From the NCBI GenBank assembly GCA_002077045.2, contig KZ111178.1, forward strand, positions 186,001 through 250,000: 64,000 nt of DNA. Direction: 5' to 3'. The position numbers and the translations under genes were made by a program. Under the pieces are notes generated by a model that ran no database searches, was not told the origin of the DNA, and saw only the letters and a list, made by a program, of their open reading frames with translations. This stretch comes from Rachicladosporium sp. CCFEE 5018 (taxonomy: Eukaryota > Ascomycota > Dothideomycetes > Cladosporiales > Cladosporiaceae). Below, in pieces: positions 20,473 to 29,776 of this stretch (the stretch's first letter is position 1; every line of letters starts with the position of its first letter).

Positions 20473-21309
20473 CTACGTCGCCGTCACCACTCCTCCACTC
20501 AACTTCAATATCCCAGTATACGCTGCCCTTCCCAATCCATAATTCGCATGCCACATCGCATGATCGCCATTCACAGCAATGTCTAGCCCGCCAGGCGCAA
20601 CCATGCCGTCGCTACCAGTCGAGAACAGGAAGTTCGCGGCTCTCGTGTACGGGCCCGTGATGCTGTCTGACGTTGCGTAGCTAACCGAGTACTTCGATGT
20701 GAGATAGCACTGTGGCGAGTAGAACAGAATGTATTTGCCGTTCAAGTAGGAGAGCGAAGGTGCCTCGACATAGGGGCCGTCGCTCTCCTCGTTCGTGATG
20801 AGCTGGACCGGGAATCCAATCTTCGTGAAGCCATCGGTGGAAACTTGTTGCAGTAGCAGAGGTGTCCCCACAATGGGAGGCACTGTGTTTCCGCATTCTC
20901 CGCCATGGCCAATGGCATTACCGTCGACTTTGTAGACGACGTAGCGTTTGTTCGTCTTTGCATCAAAGAAGCCAGCCGGATCGATCGCACCACCTGCGCT
21001 CTGCGGACAGATGAACGGACTCGAGCTGGAGTCTACGTAAGGACCCTCGACGTTCTTGCTAGTTGCGTAGCTGACGCAGTGGAGGTTTGTTTGGGATTTG
21101 AGAGCTGCGCAGTAGTACATGATGTACGTCCCGTCCGGCAGGACATTCACGTCTGGAGCCCATACTCTAGGCGAGGAAGGGTCTATCCACGAGGCCAGCG
21201 TGGGCATGACATCTTGACCGGAAGTGAAGTGCCAGTTCTTCCAGTCCGGGGTGGAGGCATACTGGACGTGAGTCCAATTGTTGTTTATGCGCGCGTTGGT
21301 GCTGAAGGC
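20473..21309 (-). pseudogene. GH43 arabinanase/arabinofuranosidase, copy A, 5' end deleted
   Basis: C-terminal 278 residues of the glycoside hydrolase family 43 enzyme complete at 54158-55171. Reading upstream, homology stops at 21309, at the Ala-Phe-Ser-Thr-Asn stretch (residue 60 of copy B). The frame then enters the tail of the neighbouring gene and meets a stop. The signal peptide and the first catalytic Asp (NFPDPG) are missing, so no active secreted enzyme can be made even if translation began at an internal Met. The rest of the frame is intact and differs from B by only about 1.5 %, suggesting a recent loss or a local assembly collapse. Confidence 0.8.
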
Positions 21310-21310
21310 C
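21309..21310. other. Junction of a 1,192-bp deletion relative to copy B
   Basis: Sequence left of the junction matches B up to 54994 and sequence right of it matches B from 56187, so B bases 54995-56186 are absent here. No useful microhomology (at most one base) is seen at the ends. The lost piece holds the start of GH43, the divergent promoter and the start of the plus-strand small gene. Confidence 0.85.
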
Positions 21311-21525
21311 CGATCCGCAGCTTCTCAGTCACGGTCCCGAACAGCAAGAAGCGCAGCCGGTCCATTGGCCAAGACGAGGCGCCTACCAAGCGCGGCCGCA
21401 GAGAGAGCGCAGCTGCGATGATGGACGTGGAAGTAGGCTACCGCAATATGCCGAGTCCAGCGCATAGCAGCTCTGCACCGAGGTCTCCGAAGTCAGGCTG
21501 GTGGACGGAGCCGTTCTACGACTGA
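21310..21525 (+). pseudogene. 3' remnant of small Ser/Arg-rich protein gene, copy A
   Basis: Encodes the last 71 residues of the protein complete at 56010-56402, with no start codon left. It keeps the basic stretch NSKKRSRSIGQDEAPTKRGR and the C-terminus KSGWWTEPFYD. Four nucleotide differences from B in this part, two of them silent. Confidence 0.6.
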
Positions 21526-22249
21526 AAGACTACCGGACATGAGACTACGAAACACATCCACAGTGCGCAGCGTGCGCGAGCCGTTCCAGAATGTAGTACG
21601 AAGGAGAGCGGCAGCAGCTGCCGCCGCAATGACGGCGCCTCTTCGGAAAGCGGTGCTCACCGTAAGAGATCGTGAGGTTGTGGCCGCTATGCTAAAGCAC
21701 TCCGCGGATGAACGGCGACTGTGGCTGAACAGGGCAGGAGGAGAACCCGGCGTATACCATTGCGAGTATTGGATGTGTCACAACAGGGCAAATGCGATGG
21801 TAGGAGATGAGGACTGAGATGAAAACACGCAGCTGGCGTTCAGTGTATGATATGTATTATCAGAAGTGGTACAAGCACGATGACTTGCACTCTGCCACAC
21901 TTCCTTCGCTTCTCCTGAGGTCTGAAATTGCCCTATGCGATGACAATGCGTGTCCGTGACAAATCGCTGCTGAATTGTTGCTCACCGAGTGACAATGCAC
22001 TGAACAGCTGAAGGCTCAAGAATCAAGATCGCACCAGCTCTTGCCTCGCACCGCCATAGGACACGCGTGCGTCGTTGCAGCGACCAGACTGACACGAGCA
22101 CTCCATACATCTTCGAGGCCTGGAGAAATTGAGTGGTTGAGGTTGCACTCGAGGTCATCTGGCACAGAGTACATCTCTACTTCAATCTATGTACTGATCA
22201 TGACATGAAGTCCTGCCTACGTCTCCTGCTACATCTCATCATGCATCCT
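21526..22249. other. Intergenic, convergent ends
   Basis: About 720 nt between the small-gene remnant and the transcription-factor-like gene. It contains a 92-codon frame (21539-21817), but all five nucleotide differences from copy B in that frame change the residue, so coding is doubtful. Confidence 0.35.
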
Positions 22250-24673
22250 TCACACTACTGTCCACGCGACAGTCTGCTGTCCGAACACGCTCATGGCCGT
22301 CTCGGCAGCGCCGTCGACCAGCCTTCGCACGGAGCTGCGCAAGCGTGTGCTCTGCTTGCCAACATTAACCCTTCTTGACTTGACCTCGGTGGAGCCGAGT
22401 GGTGCAACGAGCGCCAACGTCAGCATAGTCGGCTCAACACTAAGCTGCATCCCAGCAGACCGACCAAGCACAGCGTACAGGGAGAAGACAGCAAAAGCCG
22501 CCAGCGCCCATGCAACTGCAATGGCCGAAAAGCTCGTCCCAGCTGACGGTCTGCCGTGATGATCCTTGCGCCTCTGTGTATCACTCTCCGTGACGACGCG
22601 GTACATACCAGCAAGCTCCGTAGCGCGGCCATTCTCCTCAGTAGAGGCGAAGGCCGAGAGCTGCAATTTGACGGGCGCCTCGAGGGCGGCGTTACCGGCC
22701 GGGTTGTGGGTGTGAGGGGTGTCGAGCCAAGGGTACGCGCCGCCGTTGGCTTGAAGATTGGCGTGCTGAGCGATGGGCGCAGCTGGTGGTGTGGGTATGG
22801 TCTGGAGGAGTGGGCGCGGGGCGGGCATGTTGCTCGCTCTGCGCTTCATCGTCAAGAGCTGGACGTAGTGATCCGAAGCCGAGGCGCGATGCGCCGCGTG
22901 CGATGGCGCAGTGTCGAAGAGTGATGGTCGTGCAGACAGCGCTGATGTTGTCGCGAGCTGAGGCGTCGCTGATGGCGTGGGTCGCTTGGTCCCGTTGAGG
23001 GGTGTCCCATTGACGGCTGTCCCCTTGACAGTCGTCCCATTGACGATCGTCCCATTGATGGTAGTCCCATTGATGCTTGTCCCAATCTCGCCATTCCCAT
23101 TCCTGGTGATCCCACCTGGAACAGTCCCATTGTTCCCATTCGCAGACATGGGACCATCGCTGATATTCGCTATAGCCGTCTGCAGTCCGCTGTTGTTCAC
23201 GCGGCTCGCTCCGCGCTCTGTCGCAATGCCAACGCAAGGCGCTGCATTGGTGACTAGAGGAGCGATTGTAGCGTCGTGCTGAAGCGTGCGTGGGTCTTGA
23301 CTAGAGCCACCACTACTCCTCGACAACACAAAGCTGTGATTGCTAGTATCAAGACCGTTGTAACTGACTTTCACGGTATGCACGGCGTCACCTTGTAGTA
23401 CACCTGAACCACCCCAAGAATGCGGCGCCACACGCCTTTGCTGGGCGTGCGACGCAACTTCCGTGGCGGTGTTGACTTCCGAATCGAGCCATGTCTGCCC
23501 GAGTCCAGTATTGTCTGACGCGAGGGCGGTGACATCTTGTCTCCAGTCTAGTTGATCACCAGAGCTGGAATCATGCCGCAGCTGCAGACTGCCGTCACTC
23601 GATGGCGTGTCCACAGATATATTGTGGTGGGACGTCTGTGAGGGCCAAAAGTCATACTGCAAGGTCTGGTCATCCCAATTCAGAGGAGGTTGCTGTCCAG
23701 GCTGAGGGCGCTCGAATGGCGTCTGCGTGTTGCTGAAGTCCAAAACGGAGTCGAAGCTGAGCTCTGGGGTCAGATCATCATCGTACATAAGAGTGAAGTC
23801 CCCGAAGTCGTTCGATGGTGCCTTGACGTCGATATCATTAATGAAGGATTCGAAGTCGAAGTCTACCGCGTCGTGTGCCTCCGATCGGACAGCTGCGTTC
23901 GAGTTCTTCTTCGAAGTGGACCTAGGATTTCGGTGGTTAGAACATTATTCTCGTACACCATGCGACCATTTCGCAACATACTGTGACTTGGCGGTCTTTC
24001 TCGTAGGCTTCTCGGTCTCGGGTTCGTTATGTATGCACTGCGAATACGTTAGCACAGCCCATCCTCTGTATTAGAGGAGAGTGCTTACCTTGCGTTTTCG
24101 TGCCTTGCACTTCTCACAAGCCTTGACGATCCTTCGTTTCCGGTACTCCACCTTCTCAGCTTCAGTCATCTTCCGCCGAACACGCTGCTTAGGCTGTTCT
24201 GAAGTCGACAGGCTGAATACACTGGTCATGTTCTCGAGTGCGCGCGGGCTGGCCACGCTGGAAGACAGTCCTGCTGAGCTATGTCGCACCTGAGGCGTCT
24301 GCTGCGGGTATTCGCAGAAAGACGGTGTAGAAAGTGACATCGTCTCAGGGCTGCTAAGTGTAGTCGTAGACTCGGAGGGCCAGGACTGATGCCAAGGAGA
24401 AAGGTCGGCCGCCTCGTACATGGTCGGCACTGCCGATGAAGCCGTACTCGCGGTGAGAGAAGCCTGCTCCTCCATGAAGAATTCGATCGTGGCCTCTCGA
24501 ATACGGTCTGCATGGCTCTTGATATGCGAGTACTTTGCTCGCAACGCATCGAAAAGCTCGTCCGAGTCCTTGGCTGGGAAGAAAGCGAGTGGTGCTGTGC
24601 CGTTCTCGCAAGCTACGGAATTGTCGCGGTAGATGAAGTATGCCGCGGCCATTTGATTATTCGGAAGCTCCAT
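22250..24673 (-). CDS. Transcription-factor-like protein with CX2CX6C basic motif and C-terminal hydrophobic helix, copy A
   Basis: Exon 1 24673-24089, intron 24038-24088 (51 nt, branch GCTAAC), exon 2 24037-23982, intron 23922-23981, exon 3 23921-22250; 770 residues, the same total as copy B. Residues about 165-197 read RRKMTEAEKVEYRKRRIVK then ACEKCKARKRKC across the first splice: a basic region and CX2CX6C, the first half of a Zn(II)2Cys6 cluster. The following residues (IHNEPETEKPT) lack the second Cys triplet. The middle is Asp-rich then Ser/Gln/Asn-rich, like an activation domain. It includes tandem Asn-Gly-Thr units encoded by a 15-bp repeat. About 70-95 residues from the end lies FSAIAVAWALAAFAVFSLYA, long enough to span a membrane. 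A membrane-tethered regulator is one reading; DNA binding is not proven. Confidence 0.7.
22989..23078 (-). repeat. 15-bp coding minisatellite, six units (copy A)
   Basis: Six successive 15-bp units of the form gtcccattgaNNNNN on the plus strand, each encoding a five-residue Asn-Gly-Thr-X-X step in the minus-strand protein. Copy B has five units at 57869-57943. Each Asn-Gly-Thr is also a formal N-glycosylation sequon. Confidence 0.8.
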
Positions 24674-26372
24674 CGCTACAGGTTCTCGATGATTTCGAGA
24701 CTGATAGTAATATTGAATTGTGGCTGCCTATTCATATCGATCTTTGCGATATTGCGTCTCACTTCGCACGTAAGCGTGGCAAGCCTTGCGCTGTCGGTGC
24801 TATCATACAAGAAGGATGAGACTTGAGAAAGAAAGAACGATGGTGCCTCAGTATCTTCAATGGTGGGCTGCACGGCGTTAAAGACGAAGGCTATGCAACT
24901 GCGCCAGACATGAACACCGGATTGCCCGCTATCCCCTTTTGAGTCACCGAGATGACTCTTAAAACGGGCTGTGCGAGCTGCATGTGAGAAGCCAATGCAA
25001 CCTCTCAATGGCAGTGTAATTTCGGTAGCCTGATGCCGGGGCTCCATCAAAGAAGCGCTACCTGCGCCAGGATATCTCCTTCAAGCGACTCGTAGCCTTG
25101 ATCTTGGTGGACGAGAGTGTCCTGTCGCAAAGTGAAAAGACGGGGCGCGAATGCCGAAGGAAGCGGAGCCAATCCCGATCCACAGCCTTGCTGACCAAAA
25201 CCGACGTTTCTGCGAAAGCGAATTCGCGGGGTCAACCGCGGGGTTGGAAATGCCATTTTTCGCGTCGTGGACTTTCGTATGGCTGTCTATATATTGTTAT
25301 CCATGCATTTATTCGGGGTCGACAACTTCCTCCAGCATTAGCTGCGACTTCTGTACCACGAAGATTGGGACAGAGCGTCGAAAGTTGTCCCGAAATGGCT
25401 TTTCGTCGCTCCATCAAGTACAAGAGGCACACCTTTGACAACCTTGTAATGATCAGACCAGGAAAAAGATGGTAGCCGAAGATCGACCGCTTGAACTAGA
25501 AGCTTGTAGTCGCAATGCCTCACCAGGACCGATCGTGTCTACGTGGTCAAAGTCGAGATGCTGTGGACTTATGCTGCGGGTCTTGGCTGTCTGATGCTGT
25601 GCACATTCGGCAGGCATGGCAGCCGAGCAGATTCAGGTATAGGTCAAATGCGTTCACGCTACCTTCATGTCAGCAAATTGCTCTATCAGTTTTACAGGTA
25701 CAGCTCACGTGCTCCGGTTATCACAGCGCGCATGGCCTTCCACGCTAGAGACGCTTCGCCTTGCAGGTAAAGTTGAGACAGGCATAGCTCGAACGCTCTA
25801 ATCGTCCAGGTACCGTCCGGGTTCTTCGGGCGTACGGGCAGGTAGAGGACAGGTCTTGGGGAGGACAATGCACCAGAGTCTCGACCGTGCCTATAGCGAC
25901 GCTGTCACGTATCAGTGGCATTCCCTGACGGACGCAGGAGTCATTGGAAGGAAGGAGCATCTATTGTTTGGTAAAGCTTCGTTCGACGTCACTTGTGCCC
26001 CACTGCTGTGTCGGAGCGCGTCAAGTTCTCTCCGTGATCCAAGCGCGGGACCCTCACAAGCCAACCCAACTTCTGCCACTTCACTGCACAGACAACCCCG
26101 AATGCCACTTCACATGCTCCACCTTCACACTCTCTCTCGTGTCATTATCAGCATGGAGAGGACTTGGCATTAACAGCATCACATAGACTCGACGTCAGCA
26201 CGTCAATTCACAGCGACATCCTCGCGTGAGCAAACACCGAAGCCTTACACCGAGTGAGGCAACCCGAGTGAGCTCACCGAATCCGAACAACACCCACCTT
26301 CAGTGCAGCACCACAACAACCGGCCGACCTCTACCGGTGACCGGGTTGGTTGATCTAGGAACGACCAGCATC
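24674..26372. promoter_or_regulatory. Divergent upstream region of TF-like gene and Snf1, copy A
   Basis: About 1.7 kb between divergent starts. It holds the Snf1 promoter and leader. A short upstream frame encoding Met-Glu-Arg-Thr-Trp-His lies at 26153-26173. The frame in phase with Snf1 is open back to a GTG at 26226, but copy B has a stop in the matching stretch, so it is leader. Copy B carries about 350 nt that are absent here. Confidence 0.45.
26153..26173 (+). promoter_or_regulatory. Candidate conserved uORF upstream of Snf1, copy A
   Basis: ATG plus five codons and TAA (MERTWH), about 200 nt before the Snf1 ATG. Copy B encodes the same hexapeptide at 61349-61369 but ends in TGA. Whether it lies in the transcript is not known. 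Confidence 0.4.
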
Positions 26373-28868
26373 ATGAGCTCAACACTCGACGATGAGGACC
26401 TCTCCCTCTCCATCTCGGCCTCGAGCGCCAGGCGCAACTCCAGGGACAACAAGGACACAAACGGCAGAGCCCCAAACCCGACCGTCGAAGCCTTACGCAA
26501 TGGTCCGGAAGCCACAAAAGCTCCCAGCCCGCATTTCTCCGCGCGCCTGAGTCAGTACACCATGATCAAGACTCTGGGCGAGGGATCCTTCGGTAAGGTG
26601 AAGCTGGCAATCCACCAGAGCAGCGGACAACAGGTCGCGCTCAAAATCATATCACGCCGCAAGCTGGTGACAAGGGACATGGCTGGCCGCATAGAACGCG
26701 AAATCCAGTACCTCCAACTTCTACGTCACCCACATATCATTAAGCTCTTCACTGTCATCACCACTCCGGGCGAGATCGTCATGGTCCTCGAGTATGCCGG
26801 TGGCGAACTCTTCGACTACATTGTCCAGCACGGCAAGATGGCTGAAGAGAAGGCACGCAAGTTCTTTCAGCAGATCGTATGCGCCGTCGAGTACTGTCAC
26901 AGACACAAGATCGTCCACCGAGATCTCAAGCCCGAGAATCTGCTCCTCGACAGCGAGCTGAATGTCAAGATCGCCGACTTCGGTCTCAGTAACATCATGA
27001 CCGACGGCAACTTCCTAAAGACTAGCTGCGGCAGTCCGAACTATGCAGCACCTGAAGTTATCAGCGGAAAGTTGTATGCTGGTCCGGAAGTCGATGTCTG
27101 GAGCTGTGGTGTCATTCTCTACGTCCTGCTGTGCGGACGTCTACCGTTCGACGACGAGTACATCCCTGCGCTGTTCAAGAAGATCGCGCAGGGGCAGTAT
27201 GTCACGCCCAACTATCTCTCCTCGGGCGCGAAGAAACTCATATCACGCATGCTGCAAGTCAGTCCAGTACATCGCATCACTGTCCAGGAGATCCGCCAAG
27301 ATCCGTGGTTCACGAAGGACCTCGCAGAGTACCTTCAGCCGCCGGTGGAGGAGTTCGAGGACACCGGTGTTGACCCGACTAAGGCCATCGACCCGAATGA
27401 GCTTGCCAAAGGTCAGCCATTGGTGGTCAAGGAGAAGCTTCACGCGAGTGTTGTCGGCAAGCTGGGCAAGACCATGGGCTACGCTCCATCAGACGTGCAA
27501 GAAGCTCTTGCCAAGGACGAGCCAAGCACCATCAAGGACGCCTACCTGATCATTCGCGAGAACCAGCTAATGAAGACCAACCCATCACTCGCCGCAGACC
27601 AGCCCGGGTTCATCGCCCAGTCACCTCCTGCATTTCTTCCTGACGTCGCGATGTCACCTCGTCCAGGAAGCAGCAGCAGGCCCGTAGCATCGCCGCATGA
27701 CCATCCCAGACACGGTTCGACAAGTTCGGCCGTAGAGCCTCCACGTGCGCCTGCTTCGACGATCGGTGTGCTGCCGTCGTCACTAACCGAGTACCACCTC
27801 GCATACATGCGAGGACAAATCAATAAGACATCTTCGCCCACCCACATGGAGGATCAGCGCACTGGCGACCTTGATCGCCCGCGCACGAAGGAGGAGCAGG
27901 AAGCTACTGCGAAGCGTCTCAAGCCCCATAGCAAGAGCTCTGCCAACTTGCACCGCCACGCTGAGAAGCCTGAGCCCATGACTAGCATGCCCGAGAAGAC
28001 CGCCAAGAAGCCTCGCACTACCAAATGGCAGTTTGGTATTCGCTCCCGCAACTCTCCCGCCGAGGCTATGCTCGCAATCTATAAAGCCCTACAGAAGATG
28101 GGCGCAGAATGGGAGGTCCCTCTGGCCAAACAAGTCGGCACCTCTCACTCCAGCGAAGCCAGCCCAGATCGCTCCCGCCCAGAAGAGAGCCCAGAGTACA
28201 GTGACTCTGATCCCGACGCCGGTACCGACCCAGAGTACGCCTCTCACTCCCAGCAAGAGCTCCGCCGTCAACGTCGCGAAGAGCGTGAGGGGCAGCCTGC
28301 CGAGCGTCGCGGCCGCGAGAGGTACGGCCGCTGGAATGACTGGGGCTACAGCATCCCGGAAGACCCATGGTGCCTCAATGCTCGCTTCCTCAAGGAGGGC
28401 ATGTTCGCGCCTGGCGTCGTGCATCCCACTTCTACTCACCCTTCCCAAGTCGATCTGAAGACTGGAGAGACTCGCCGTCACAGCTTGACAGGACTCAGCG
28501 CCCTCGCCGCTCAGCCCGGCACCTCCGACAACGCTGCCGCCACTGCCCCACCTTCAGGAAATATAGCCACTAACGGCACGCCCTCCTCTGGTGATGTCAC
28601 TGCCGCTGGTGCAGGTGCACCCGGTGCCACTGCCGATGGTACAACCAAGCCAGAGGGCGAGAAGACTGAGGTTCCTCTGCCTCGCGCCGAGGAGAAGTGC
28701 TATGTCTACGTCACTGTCCAGCTGTACGCTATCGAGAAGGACTTCTATCTCGTGGACTTCAAGTGCGCTGGGTATGAGCGACTCGTCCGCAAGCTGGCGA
28801 AGGCGATCAATGGTGGTGTGGCACCGGATCTGCAAAAGCACGCCGAAAGCCGAGACGACCATGATGAT
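26373..28868 (+). CDS. SNF1: Snf1/AMPK alpha-subunit protein kinase, copy A (3' end cut by gap)
   Basis: Catalytic subunit of the Snf1 (AMPK) complex, which under glucose shortage phosphorylates repressors and metabolic enzymes and so derepresses alternative-carbon genes. Start ATG 26373 (MSSTLDDEDL) is conserved in B. Kinase domain at about residues 62-313: P-loop GEGSFGKV, Lys in ALKIISRRKL, HRDLKPENLLLD, DFGLSNIM, and the activation-loop Thr in FLKTSCGSPNYAAPE. The UBA-like autoinhibitory segment follows (KTMGYAPSDVQEALAKD). Later come a long Pro/Ser/charged linker, TKWQFGIRSRNSPAEAMLAI and CYVYVTVQLYAIEKDFYLVDF of the C-terminal domain that binds the beta and gamma subunits. No intron in the visible part. 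The gap at 28869 removes the last few dozen residues. Confidence 0.93.
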
Positions 28869-28968
28869 NNNNNNNNNNNNNNNNNNNNNNNNNNNNNNNN
28901 NNNNNNNNNNNNNNNNNNNNNNNNNNNNNNNNNNNNNNNNNNNNNNNNNNNNNNNNNNNNNNNNNNNN
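28869..28968. other. Assembly gap, 100 N
   Basis: Exactly 100 N. The left side is inside Snf1, the right side inside adrenodoxin reductase, on unrelated genes. The sequence right of it repeats contig 1 from position 6444, so adjacency across this gap is doubtful. Confidence 0.95.
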
Positions 28969-29521
28969 GAGCTGAGACGACGCCATGCAGATCTTCCCCG
29001 GGGATGCCCAAGGTCTTGTCCTTCGACGCTCCGTACGCGAAGAGCAAAGCATCGTATTGCTCCGCGATAGTCCTCAGTGGCAAGTGTCCAGGCCCGTCAC
29101 CTATAGGCACGTTGCCAATGAAGTTGAAGTTTGGCCACTTTGCCACATCGTCGAGGTTCTCTGAACTTTTCTGTCAAGGCTGTGAGCGATCAGTGACCTG
29201 TCGCCGGCGAGGTCTTGCGCTGGTGCTCACCTTGACTTCAGGATGGTCGGGTGCGACACCGAATCGAACGAGTCCGTATGGCACGGGCAGCGACTCGTAC
29301 ATGTCAATGTACGAGCCTGGCATCTTTTTCATAATCCTATATGCCGTGTAGTAGCCTGCTGGTCCAGATCCAATGATGGCCAGGCGCATCGGCCGTCTCT
29401 GCGCGCTGGCCGTACTGTACGATAGTCTGTCGCCATGCTGATTCAGTGCACGACGGTTGACTGCGCCCTTCGCAAATCTGCAGGCCGAACACACGTATGG
29501 CATCCGTTTCGTTGCCTGCAT
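28969..29521 (-). CDS. ARH1: NADPH:adrenodoxin oxidoreductase, second copy (3' part cut by gap)
   Basis: Exon 1 29521-29231, intron 29171-29230, then exon 2 up to the contig edge at 28969, corresponding to about 156 N-terminal residues of the enzyme at 5317-6996. The donor site is GTGAGC here and GTAAGC in the other copy; both are valid. Residue differences are few, for example Pro for Gln in AKWPNF. No disruption is seen; the truncation is an assembly edge. Confidence 0.8.
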
Positions 29522-29776
29522 ATCTATGGCATCTTGCACTGCGCCGTCAATTGCTAAGATTGCAGTGACGCAGTGTCGAGATGATATAGAGTCCATCGGC
29601 GGCGGCGTCGGACTTAGTCGGCCCGCGATCGCTCGGTCGTCAAGATTTCCGTCGCCGCATAGCAACCGCTAATCTAAACAAAGATCTCGAAATCCAAGCA
29701 CCAGGCGAGCTACATTGCTGGATACATTCCTTTCACAGGCTGACATCATCTCACTCTCCCCATTCATTCGCTAGCC
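29522..29776. promoter_or_regulatory. Bidirectional promoter region, second copy
   Basis: Same divergent arrangement as 6997-7248, with a 3-nt insertion. No named motif found. Confidence 0.4.

Larger units (their letters stand above)
7635..28784. repeat. Copy A of the large duplicated block
   Basis: Collinear with 41325-64000 over its whole length, same gene order and strands. Start offset is 33,690 and end offset 35,216, so copy B is about 1.5 kb longer. The main causes are a 1,192-nt deletion in A at 21309/21310 and about 350 nt present only in B near 59796-60145. Contig 2 extends 84 nt past the window's match, to 28868. Confidence 0.92.

Noticed and set aside
26226..26372. Snf1 N-terminal extension of 49 residues from GTG 26226
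   Set aside because: Not an ATG, and copy B has a stop in the matching frame.
26226..29351. A 1,041-codon frame joining Snf1 to adrenodoxin reductase sequence
   Set aside because: It runs through 100 N; the part after the gap is antisense to a known gene. Not a fusion protein.
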